Source: Orthonyx spaldingii
Lineage: Eukaryota; Chordata; Aves; Passeriformes; Orthonychidae
Reading direction: 5' to 3'
Assembly (NCBI GenBank): GCA_013397795.1
Contig: VZTJ01000575.1
Span: 50,882-114,881, forward strand
DNA length: 64,000 nt
Shown here in pieces: positions 22,798 to 33,349 of the stretch. The number at the start of each line of letters is the position of its first letter. The first letter of the stretch is position 1. The notes below the pieces were generated by a model, which ran no database searches, was not told the DNA's origin, and saw only the letters and a program-made list of their open reading frames with translations. A program made the position numbers and the translations under genes.

Positions 22798-24257
22798 TAT
22801 CCTTCCCAAAATATCCATCTCCTGCAGAGGAGCACACATTGTTCTTTTCCTGACCCCTGCCTGTGTAGAGCACCCAAAAATCTTCACATAAAGTTCTCAA
22901 AACCAGAAAAATACTGCATTCTTGGAGACGTTCCTGAGATCCTGTTGCACCAATTCTCCTTAGATTTTCTTTTAACTTCTCCATTGTGTCTGGTTTTAGG
23001 CTTTTTAAAACTCCACAGGTTTCCATGAAGAGCCTCCTAATGCTGGAGGCAGTTCCCTGTTAGCTGTGCACCCATACAGAACCCTTCCTCTTGAGAGTCT
23101 TTCCCTCCCTCTTTTTTCTTTGGAATATTTTGACACCTGGGATTTAAAGATTTCTGGGCCTCCTTCATATTCAGATAGCTGAGCTCCTCATTTCAGCTGA
23201 TTTTTCTAGTTACTTCCCTTAATTTCATTTTTTTTCCTAAACAAATGCTGATAACCATTAATTAGAACCCCTTTTTCTTTTGTTTTTTCCATCTTGTTTA
23301 ATCAGCTGATTATCATTCAAATCCAGTTTATTTTCTGTCAGTGCACCCTCTCCAAATGGAGGGTGAATTAACCTTATTTCTCCCAGACACAAAGGTCTCC
23401 TGCTGGATCACTCCTCTATGAGAACACACAAATTAAGCTGCTATTTGTAATTTTTGTTCTTTGTCTCTGAAAAATGAAATTCCCTAATAGTGGCCCAATT
23501 TCTAAAGAGTTCTTAATTCTCTTCAGGACACCACAGCCGCCCATGTGTTGCTTCCAGGTTTATGGAATTACTGCCCCCAGTGCAATCTGCCTGGATCAGC
23601 CCTTCCCAGAGTGATTTTGATGACAGCCAATATTGAAATTCAACATATGGCTCTTTCTGGCTCTCTGTCTCTGTCTCCAAGGGAAAATCCTTTGGAGAAT
23701 CTTCTCTGCTCACACCTGGAGAAGCAATACATTCAAGTTTCCTGGTTGCCCCAGTGGCTTTGCCTTTCTGGCAGCTCTTTGAGAGAACCAAAATGGAAAA
23801 ACTCTGCCCCAGATCAGGCCAGGCATGGGAACAGCATCGGTGTTCCACCCTGCCATTAACTGTGGCTCCCCCAAAGCTGAATAATCTGAGTTTATTTCAT
23901 CTGGGGAGCACAAGGGATGTGGGATTTGTTTGCTCTGTCCTGATGGAGCACAAACATTCCTCAGATCACATTCCTTCAAATGCTGCTTCTCTGGTCAGAG
24001 AGCATAGAGAAGATAGTTCAGATTTTATTTCCTCCAGCATAAGGTGCTCACAAGTTCATGCACACGTCGATCCCAACTGGTTTGATGGAGAGAGATCTGC
24101 AAAGCTCCAGTGCAAAAATCCAGGCTTAAATCCAGGCTTTTAAAAAGAAAACCTTTGGATCACAATATCCAGAAATAATTGTGAACGCTATTAAAGCACG
24201 GGATGGCTCTTGAAATTTTATGATGGTTTTTAGTATCACACCCACCTTTTGTAAAGT

Positions 24258-24393
24258 GAAATTCTGTGGTGACTTTTCCTCCTGGAACTGTTCATTCTCT
24301 GGGATATCAGCAGAGCTTTGGATTTGAAATTCTGTAGTGGCTTTTCCTCCTGGAACTGTTCAGTCTCTGGGATATCACCAGAGCTTTGGATTT
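24258..24393. repeat. Tandem duplication, 2 x 68 bp
   Basis: Two adjacent 68-bp units starting GAAATTCTGT at 24258 and 24326 share 'cttttcctcctggaactgtt' and 'agagctttggattt', with about five differences. It is a moderately recent local duplication with no sign of function. Confidence 0.93.
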
Positions 24394-25497
24394 GAAGCTG
24401 TGACAGCTGAATCTGTTTCCTCTGTGACTCTCAAGATGCTGCAACACCTTTTGCATTTCCAAAAATTGCCATTGCTTGGGAGTGCTCTTTCCCCTCCCAG
24501 CATCCAAGCACACGTTAGGTTCTGAGTTAAACAAATGTTATCATTTTTAAGCACTTCCACTATCTTAGCTCAAAACCAGGGCTGAGTAAAGCAGGACTGT
24601 GACAATCCATGAGCAATTGGAGCTGTAATTTCGGGTGATTCACTGGGACAGAAATGGTTTGTTACAGTCTGAGTGTGCAGGCCAGGATGCTTCTGGGATG
24701 TGGAGGAATTCAGGTTCCTCCAGGGGCAGCTCCTGGTCCAGCCGTGGTCTGCAGCTCCTGCACATTCCCTGAATCCCCCCCATGGGATTTCTCTCTTCTG
24801 GTAGAAGTACTTGGCAGGGAGAAGGTTTAGGGAGGGGAATTTGAGTGGTTTTAGTCCCCTCTTGGTGTCACTGTGACGTTTTGAGCTGTGGAAATGAGTG
24901 CTGGACATGCTGCACTGCTGCTCCTGGGAAAACAGGCTCTGAATCCACGTCAAAAACTGGATAAATCCCTGCATTCCCACCTTGGGCACAGTCACCAGCA
25001 CAGCTCCCCCAGCCCAGGGAGCAGCCGAGTCAAACAGCTGCTGTCTGACACAAAGGTCGGGAGCTGGCCATGGGATACGGAGCCGTTCCCATAAATTTAC
25101 ATCCCTGGTTCATAAATAACCACACTTAATTTTAATTTGGGGAGGTACTCTCACACCGCATCCTTTAACAGCTTCGTGATGAGTTTCCCCCACCCCCCTT
25201 GGTGCTTTGGGGGCTCTGGTTTAGAAGTTCCCTGAGCATTTTCTGCAGAAATGCTGTGTATTGCCAGTAACTCTGTGTTCAGCACCACTTGTGTGGCTCA
25301 GGTTCTGTTTCTCCTTCTTTTGGTGCAGCCTGGGCAGGGATGAAATCTCTGTGAACCAGGTACGGTCATCACAGCATTCTTTGGAAACCAGGTAATGAAC
25401 TGGTCAGGGCTGTTCTTGCTGAGGGAACACTGTGGTGGAAACCTTATTTAAGATATTTAAGAATTATCATTAAAATCCACATTCATCACACAACCTT

Positions 25498-25625
25498 CAC
25501 TTAAAACAAGAAAAACAACCAAACAAATTCCCAACGCCAAAACCAACACAACACAGAAGAAAAACGAACAATTTACACAAAATCCACCCACCCACCCTTC
25601 ACCACAATTGCAACAAAAATTCCCC
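25498..25625. repeat. CA/A-rich low-complexity tract
   Basis: Nearly free of G on the plus strand, with CAACAC, ACAAAA and CACCCACCCACCC units. The opposite strand is T/G-rich and gives a hydrophobic frame that should be ignored. Confidence 0.82.
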
Positions 25626-25804
25626 ACGATCAGCACCTGAGCATGGATGTAGAAGATTTGTCTTCTCCAGAGCTGCTGCTTGTCCAAATGATGGATCTTG
25701 TGAGGCCCTGGCGTGGGAGATGCTCTGTGTGAGTAACTCCCCAGCAAACTGACACGGGAGGGGGTGAGAGAGGCTGGAGGGGTGCCAGGAAAGGGGGTGG
25801 GGTT

Positions 25805-25932
25805 TGTATCCAGGATGGATGGGGCTTGGAGCAACCTGGGCTGGTGGGAGGTGTCCCTGCCCATGGAAGAGGGTTTGGGACTGGATGACCTTTAACATCC
25901 CTCCAACCCAAACCATTCCGTGGTTCTATTAT
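25805..25932 (+). mobile_element. CR1 LINE 3' end, sense
   Basis: Runs from 'gatggggcttggagcaacct' through 'ggtgtccctgcccatgg' to 'ccaacccaaaccattccgtg' and a TTCTAT tail. It is strongly 5'-truncated. Confidence 0.92.
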
Positions 25933-27250
25933 GGACAACCCTCTCTTTTGCAGATAAAGAGGAGTTTGTGCTGGTTGGGCACCCAGTGCTGTGCCTGGTG
26001 GAAGCAGGATGTGGATGGCCCTGTCTGCTTCTGCTGCACCATGAAAACCTGGTTTAATTTGTGCTGTCGTGACCCTTCAGCCCCATGCAGCGTGCAGTTG
26101 GTTTTCCAAAGAGCTGAGATGGGCCTCGGTGTTGCTTCTGCAGTCTTTGTGCTCCATGCACTGCTTGAAATGCAGCCAGAAGTCTCAAGCAGGCTGTGCT
26201 TGTCCCAGGTGTGCCGGGAAACCAGCGGAGAGGACGCGCTTCTCCCGTGACCTTGACTCCTGTCCTCTGCTCCGGGCTGGATCTGATTTACTTGCATGTT
26301 GAACACACCACAGGCAATGCTCTCCTTTAATGCAGGGAGCAGGGTAAGAAGTTGTGGCCCTGGAAGTTCCAGTTTAATAGCTTGGAATCACCCTGATTTC
26401 CCAGGCTCAGCTGGAGCGCGGAACCCACATCGCAGTTTATGAGCTGTGGGAGAGCAGGTTACTGCTACAACTGTCTGTGCTGATGAGCTGCACACCACAC
26501 ATAGCTCAGGGCTGCTACTGGTGCTTACAGAGCTTTCCGAGGGAAAAACGATGGATTGATCCAAGGCCTAGCCCAATCCTGACCTTGGATCAACGTCAGG
26601 GAACTGAGAACGCAGCACAAACCATCGTGTGGGTGGAACCTGTTGCTTCCCTTTTCGGAGAATGGCTTTGCTTTTCCCATCTCACAAGGACTTAGCTCAG
26701 TGCCAAAGAAATCCATAAGGGAGAGCTTGGAGATGTCTCTGTGAACAGAGACAGGTGAACCCCCCCAGTTCCTGTCCCTAGTGCTCTTTTTGCTCTCCTA
26801 AAAGTGGCAGAACGGCCTTGTGTTCTTTTTCCTGTGGCCTTTTCTTGGAAAGCTTTTGGAGATGGTCCCTCTCAACAGCTCCAAACAAGGCCCATTGGTA
26901 TCAGCAGTGTCTGCTGCTCCTCCTTGTGCTGAGGGGCACATAGAGCTCCTTGTTCTTCCCCCAGGGCCTCTCCCTGCCTCTCCAAGAGCCATTCTCCCCG
27001 GCAGGGATGCTCACCCTCTTTGGAGTGGGATTGCTCCTCACCCCAGCGTGTTGGCTGCTCTGCCTGCACCCTCTTCAGCCCAAAGCTGTCTCTTTCAGAC
27101 CCTGTTCTGGGTTTCCGCTGCTTTGCTGAGGAAAGGGGGCTTTTCCTGTTTGGGTTGGGTGCAGCAGCTCCCTGATATCCATGCGGGAACACCGGGAGTT
27201 GTGAGCCCCGGCTTGGCCCCACTGCCTGTAGCAGAACCAAAGGGAACTTC
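25933..27250. other. Unique noncoding stretch
   Basis: Moderately GC-rich. A plus-strand frame of 148 codons (25804-26250) starts inside the CR1, and others run without splice support. No family is recognisable. Confidence 0.45.
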
Positions 27251-27680
27251 ATTGAATCCCAGAATGGTTTGGGTGGGAAAGGACCTTAAAGCCCATCCAG
27301 TGCCACCCCTGCCATGGCAGGGACACCTCCCACTGTCCCAGGCTGCTCCAAGCCCCAATGTCCAACCTGGCCTTGGGCTCTGCCAGGGATCCAGGGGCAG
27401 CCACAGCTTCTCTGGGCACCCTGTGCCAGGGCCTGCCCACCCTCCCAGGGAACAATTCCTGCCCAATCTCCCGTCCATCCCTGCCCTCTGGCAGTGGAAG
27501 CCATTCCCTGTGTCCTGTCCCTCCAGCCCTTGTCCCCAGTCCCTCTCCAGCTCTCCTGGAGCCCCTTTAGGCCCTGGAAGGGCTCTGAGGCCTCCCTGGA
27601 ACCTTCCCTTCTCCAGGCTGAACAAACCCAACTCAGTCTGTCTCCAGAGCAGAGGGGCTCCAACCCTTTAAGCATCAGCT
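27251..27680 (-). mobile_element. CR1 LINE 3' segment, antisense
   Basis: A 430-bp antisense copy. It begins 'attgaatcccagaatggttt', crosses the core, 'ctccctgccctctggcagtg' and 'tgtcctgtccctccagccct', and ends near the phrase equivalent to 'ttcagcctggag' reversed. It serves here as the reference for what is missing at 21.2 kb. The 283-codon plus frame and 178-codon minus frame across it are artefacts. Confidence 0.94.
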
Positions 27681-28479
27681 GCAGGCACCTGAACTGCTCT
27701 GTGCAGGTGCAAGGTTTGTAGGATTTTTTTTACAGGTTGCCTACAGTGTCCCTGCTCAGGACTGCCTTCAATGTCCCTTGCTCCTGGCCCTGTTCTTTCT
27801 CTCAGACCATATAAATATATATGCAAATATTACATATAATCCCTGAAAAATGTCCTTTTCCTTGTGGGAATGCCAACCCAGTGAGCAGTGGCAGTGCAGA
27901 TCCATCCTTTAGATCCCAATCTGAGTTCCTGGTGGGGGGTGAAGAGAGGCTTTCTGTGCTCCCCATCTCCGCACCCCACCCACACGACGGGGATGAAGCG
28001 AACTGATGAGAGGGATGACTTCTCCCCCCACCATTAGGATGCAAGTGTTTGCTGAATGTGCCAGATGTTTGGCTTTTATTATCTGGAGGTTTTTTTCCTT
28101 TCCAGCTCTAGTGAAAGGGAAGCCTGAGCAGGTCCAGCGGAATTCTAAACAGTTTCCTGTGTGAACAGAGAAAGCAGCATCCTTAATGAACTGCACAGGG
28201 TGACAGCGAGTCCAGCTAATGAATGCTGTCCCTGTTATTTTAGAGACATGGCCGAGTGACATTTTTTTCTGATTTAGGATCACTGAATCCGTATGGATTA
28301 TCCATCTCAGAAAGGCTTTCTTCTATTTTAATATTGTATTTTAAATATCCAGTGCTTTACAGTTGTATTTCTGAGCTATTCAGAACATCCTTCTGTCCTC
28401 CGTGTGTTAACAGTTGAAGTATCTTTACAAATATTTCTTGTGTTTATTCTGGAGAAATCCAGTGACCACCTTTTCACAG

Positions 28480-29007
28480 CACTGGAATCCCAAAATTTTT
28501 TAGGTTGGAAAGACCATGGAGTCCCAGCTGTGCCCGATGCCCACCTTGTCCCCAGCCCAGAGCTCTGAGTGCCACGTCCAGGCCTTCCTGGGACACCTCC
28601 AGGGATGGGGACTCCAAACCTCCCTGGGCAGCTCCTGCCAAGGCCTCAGCACCCTTTCCATGGAGAAATTGCTGCTGGTGTCCAACCTGAGCCTCCCCTG
28701 GCCCAGCCTGAGGCCGTTTCCCCTTGTCCTGTCCCTGTGCCCTGGGAGCAGAGCCCGACCCCCCCGGCTGCCCCCTCCTGTCAGGGAGTTGTGCAGAGCC
28801 ACAAGGGCCCCTGAGCCTCCTTTTCTCCAGGCTGAGCCCCTTTCCCAGCTCCCTCAGCTGCTCCTGGGGCTCCAGCCCCTTCCCAGCTCCGTTCCCTGCC
28901 CTGGACACGCTCCAGCCCCTCCAGGTCTCCCTGGCCATGAGAACAGGACACAGGACACAGCTGTGACCTCACCAGTGCCCAGTACAGGGGGACAATCACT
29001 TCCCTGC
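28480..29007 (-). mobile_element. CR1 LINE 3' segment, antisense, second subfamily
   Basis: Begins 'cactggaatcccaaaatttt', then 'gagtcccagctgtgcccgat', 'gtgccacgtccaggccttcc' and 'ctttccatggagaaattgct', and continues through 'ctgtgacctcaccagtgccc' to a phrase matching sense CR1 'gaagtgattgtccccctgta'. It is nearly identical to the copies at 32.56 (opposite strand), 50.07 and 58.85 kb. Confidence 0.93.
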
Positions 29008-29335
29008 AGTAATGTTTTATGACAAGTATTGGTTGGTGAAGAAGGAGGAGTTGCTGAACGCTGAGTTGTAACCAGTTAGGAGCAGCACGTTCAGCTGGGT
29101 TGTGTGAGATGTGAGTTCCTGGGTTTTCCCATGACTGGAGCCAAGAACCTACAGGAAGTAGGCAAGACCAGAGTTGATTGTGTCGGTTCAAATGCAAGTT
29201 GCATCTTGTAAGAGATGAACCTTTAGAGCTGTTCTGTTCTTCAGGATTCTGCTCTTCCAGTCTTGAGGTGTGAGCATGGCCAAAGCTGCTTCCTGGTGCT
29301 GGAAGCAAGGAGATTATCGTGAGTGGGGCTAGTTA

Positions 29336-29545
29336 TTCATGGAATCATGGAATGGTTTAGTTTGGAAAGGACCTTGAAGCCCATCATCTCCCACCCCTGC
29401 CATGGCAGGGACACCTTCCACTGTCCCAGGCTGCTCCAAGCCCCAGTGTCCAACCTGGCCTTGGACACTGCCAGGGATCCAGGGGCAGCCACAGCTTCTG
29501 TGCCAGGGCCTCCCCACCTCACAGGGAGGAATTTTTTCCATCCAT
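29336..29545 (-). mobile_element. CR1 LINE 3' end, antisense
   Basis: Begins 'attcatggaatcatggaatg', crosses the core with a 27-bp or so deletion inside it ('cagcttct' joins 'gtgccagggcctcc'), and ends at 'ggaggaattttttccatcc'. Confidence 0.93.
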
Positions 29546-32500
29546 CTGCTTCACACAAGCTTTGTGAAGAGTGAGATCATCCAAGACACCGTGTGTGTTC
29601 CATGAACAGGACCTGGTGCCTTTCCAACAGGAGGGGAGGGTGACACTTCAAATACTCCTTAAAAGCATTTCCCCGCTCTTTTGCCATCGTGGCTTTGTCT
29701 GTGTGGCTCTTCAGAGAGCTGCTTGTGCCCCAGGAGCAGGGAAAACTCCAACACTTTTGTGTTGGATGTGCAGCACTGGTGTGTGGGGAGGTGCCCCCAT
29801 GGCCTGTGAGCTCTCCCTGTGCTCTTCCACCGTGACAAAGGGAACCCAGAGGTGGCAGATGCATCCCTCCAAAAGCAAACTCGAGGGGATCAGCACTGCC
29901 ACTCAGTGCCTCCTTTAGGGAGGGCTGGCTGGAATCACTGCACCATTTCTCCCGGAATAACTGGAGGAAATTAAGAGTACTTTGAAATATAACGTGTCAA
30001 AAAATGATGAGGCCTCCAGCAGTGTGAGTGCAGGAATCTTATCTGTGCCTGTCTCATAAGTCAGAGCTCCTGGAACAGCTCTGTGCAGCGTCCAGCTCAG
30101 CTCCTCAGTCTCCCAGACCAGCTTCATTAGGAACATGACATTTTAATGCACTCCAGTGGGTTTCCGTAACTCGGAGCAGATTGGGTATGAAACAGCGAAT
30201 CAATGAAGGTCACTTTGGTGTGGAGGTGACCTTGCCAGGCCTGGAGATGGGTCCTGCATGTCCCACTCACTGTGCCTGCTCCTCAGAGGCTCCTTAGTTT
30301 GGGTTAGTTGTGACCTCCAATCCTTTTTGTCGGGAAGCTGCAACTTCAGGAAAGGTTGGACTCGATAATCTCGGAGGTGTTTCCCAATCTGTGATTCCAT
30401 GAAAAGAATTTGGTCCTTCAGATTTTCTCCAAGAGAGCTGTGCAAGGGTTTGGATGGAACAAAGGCAGGAGGACATGAAGGGAAAGGCAATAAATACGAA
30501 AAGAATGAGAAGGGTAAATCATGGAGGTTGGGGGAAGAAAGAGAAGTTAAATCTGTGAATAAACACAAGCAGGCTGGGCTGGATGGATGCATTTTATTCC
30601 TCCACAGGGATGTTGTGAGGTGCTCAGCATGTGGCTGCTGGAAGTGCGATGGGAATTGCCTGGAATTGGAATGATTTTGTTTCATAATCTGTTTTGGAAA
30701 TGGCAGGAAAGCCATCGAGTTCACCCCATGTTCACAGCAATCCATTATCCTTTTAATGCCGTGTTTTGGAATGTGTTGACTGTGTTGAGATAAGAAGTGG
30801 AAAGGAAATTCAGTGTTTAGTGTCCAATATATGTAATAAATGCTGGAGTGTTTACTCTTGTGTGAGGGGAACTGAAAGAGGGTTTGGTTCATTTAATGCT
30901 TCAAAATCCATCTCTGCTATTGACCCAAATCAGCTGACTTGGAGGCCTCAAGTGGTCTCTAAGTATTAGAGTTAAAATATCAGCTAGAAAACCTTTCAGA
31001 AATAGCAAATGTTTTGTAAAATATGATAATTTTATATATAAAATCTTTATTGCCATGTGATCGCTGCTTCTTCCTTTGAGCAGCTTCTTCATGTGGTGCT
31101 CAGACCTCATCCCTCTCTCAAAAATAATTTGGGAACTGGAGGGTTCTTTGTGTTTGGTGGAGGGAGAAGTTTATTCCCAATATTGGTTTCCTGTCCCAGC
31201 TGCAAACCCCAAGAAAACAGGGTTCATACGTTCTCATAGGAGTTTGGGTAAAAGGAGGATGGAATTCTGCATTTTGCAACTCATTACTCCTGTAAAATTC
31301 ATGGAAAACTGTATTTCTTGAAAAATGTGTATTATAGGAAGCACCATAGCATCTGTTGCTCTCCAGAAGAGGATTTTGGAGCAATTACTGCCATTTCTTT
31401 AAAAAATTATTCCCCTTCTGCTCAATTACTAACAGTGAAGTATCATTAAATAGACATAAATTCCTTGAAATACAACCCAATGATTTTTAGTGATATTGAG
31501 GGTTTGAGAATATATAAGAATAAGGATGAGCTTAAGGGAAAGGAAAAGCCAATAAAACTGCAGTTTATTCTCACATGCCACACACTTGTTATAAATGTCT
31601 GACTTGCAGTTAATTCATCATATTCAGTGATCAATATTTTATAAAACAAACAGAGAAAAGCTGGAGCTTAGGCAAGTTTTGGAGAGGCCAACTAAATTTA
31701 AGAACTAAATTTAAGAACAAAACCTGAGCGTTTATTGCAGGAATAGTTGCAGTATTTCAGGACTCACTGTCGAGCAGGGACACAGAGCTTTTTTCTGAGA
31801 TGTTTTGCATTAATACAAGTTACGATTATATTTAATATTATTGATTTAATATTCTGTCCTGTGTACCTTGAAATGGAGTTACTTCTGTGATATGTGCTCC
31901 CCATTCTCACTGCATGGATTATTCCCAAGGTGTTGATGGATTTTGGGGAGGGAGGGAAGGGCTGGGGGCTCGTGTTGTGTTTAAAGGATAGGTCTGGGAT
32001 CAATGCTGGCCCCAGGAGCGTTTCAGAGCTCTTCCCCTGCTGTGAATCATCCCACTTACTGCTCTTCAGGGCTTTGCTTTGCTCCCAAAGGCTTTATTAT
32101 TGCAGCTGCTGACGTTTTGTGTCGTCCAGACAGGAGCAGTGCAGGACAAGCCTCCCCCGGGGCAGGTGAGAGTGCAGGTGGCTCCGTGTTCTGTGCAGTT
32201 GTTTTCGATGGGAACATGTGAAAAACTCCCAGAGAAATGAGGAACTCCAGGCTGCTGGGCCTGAGGTTTTGTAGACCCTCTGCCGTTTTTGTAGGAGTAG
32301 CAGTCCTTCACCTTGAAAACATTGCTTCTCTCAGCCTTTGAGGGCACTGATGGCTTCTGTGTCCCAGCACTCCTGTTGTCCTGTCCAGACCCAGAGCAGT
32401 GCTGATGGAACTCCTGGTGTGATTCTTGCTCTTGCATCTCAGCATTTTTTATCCATTACTTCTGTTTCTTTTGGGGCTCTTAAAGGGTTTTGAAATGAAA

Positions 32501-32559
32501 GTAAATGCTTCATCCTCCAGGGGAATGGGAGTGTTTCCTTGTTTATTGTTTCCCTCCCG
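29546..32559. other. Unique noncoding stretch with one CR1 tail
   Basis: AT-rich for much of 30.7-31.9 kb. A 230-codon minus frame (30200-30892) runs through the CR1 tail at 30.35 kb, so it is not a conserved gene. No other landmark is seen. Confidence 0.5.
30352..30402 (+). mobile_element. CR1 LINE terminal 3' scrap, sense
   Basis: 'aggttggactcgataatctc', then 'ggaggtgtttcccaatctgt' and GATTCCATGA: the last 50 bp of a CR1. Confidence 0.88.
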
Positions 32560-33026
32560 GCCAGAGAGCCCTGGAGGGGCTGGAGCGTGTCCAGGGCAGG
32601 GAACGGAGCTGGGAAGGGGCTGGAGCCCCAGGAGCGGCTGAGGGAGCTGGGAAAGGGGCTCAGCCTGGAGAAAAGGAGGCTCAGGGGCCCTTGTGGCTCT
32701 GCACAACTCCCTGACAGGAGGGGGCAGCCGGGGGGGTCGGGCTCTGCTCCCAGGGCACAGGGACAGGACAAGGGGAAACGGCCTCAGGCTGGGCCAGGGG
32801 AGGCTCAGGTTGGACACCAGCAGCAATTTCTGCATGGAAAGGGTGCTCAGGCCTTGGCAGGGGCTGCCCAGGGAGGTTTGGAGTCCCCATCCCTGGAGGG
32901 GTCCCAGGAAGGCCTGGACGTGGCACTCAGAGCTCTGGGCTGGGGACAAGGTGGGCATCGGGCACAGCTGGGACTCCGTGGGCTGGGAGGGATTTTCCAG
33001 CCTCAGTGACTCTGGGATTCTGGAAT
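32560..33026 (+). mobile_element. CR1 LINE 3' segment, sense, second subfamily
   Basis: A near-identical, oppositely oriented partner of the 28.48-kb copy. It runs from 'ggccagagagccctggaggg' through 'gacaggagggggcagccggg' and 'caggttggacaccagcagca' to 'agcctcagtgactctgggat'. It includes the true 3' end. The 200-codon minus frame and 156-codon plus frame are shadows. Confidence 0.94.
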
Positions 33027-33113
33027 TAGAGGGTGATGTTTGAAGTTTCAACAGGAAGGATGATTGTAGACATCTGCAATGTCTGTGGTGATCTCATCAG
33101 AGAAGTTACTCTG

Positions 33114-33349
33114 AGCTCATCCCATCCCACCCCTGCCATGGCAGGGACACCTCCCACTGTCCCAGGCTGCTCCAAGCCCCAGTGTCCAACCTGGCCTTGG
33201 GCACTGCCAGGGATCCAGGGGCAGCCACAGCTTCTCTGGGCACCCTGTGCCAGGGCCTGCCCACCCTCCCAGGGAACAATTCCTTCCCAATATCCCATCC
33301 ATCCCTGCCCTCTGGCAATGGGAAGCCATTCCCTGTGTCCTGGCACTCT
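33114..33349 (-). mobile_element. CR1 LINE fragment, antisense, lacking the 3' tail
   Basis: Starts abruptly at 'gagctcatcccatcccaccc' and crosses the core to 'aagccattccctgtgtcctg'. The terminal segment with AATCCCAGAATGG is absent, although CR1 normally inserts with an intact 3' end. It lies tail to tail with the sense copy ending 88 bp upstream. Confidence 0.93.

Larger units (their letters stand above)
21621..25804. other. Unique noncoding stretch
   Basis: Contains a short CR1 tail (22.75 kb), a pyrimidine-rich tract, a 68-bp tandem duplication (24.26 kb) and a CA-rich tract (25.5 kb). No exon is convincing. Frames at 23.5-24.1 kb overlap on both strands and resemble nothing. Confidence 0.5.

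Noticed and set aside
25457..25864. Minus-strand frame with a hydrophobic, membrane-like segment
   Set aside because: The hydrophobic run is the translation of a T/G-rich low-complexity tract, and the rest is CR1.
26820..27671. Plus-strand open frame of 283 codons
   Set aside because: Half of it is antisense CR1, and the rest shows no domain or splice context.
30200..30892. Minus-strand open frame of 230 codons
   Set aside because: It runs through a CR1 tail at 30352-30402, so it cannot be an old conserved gene.
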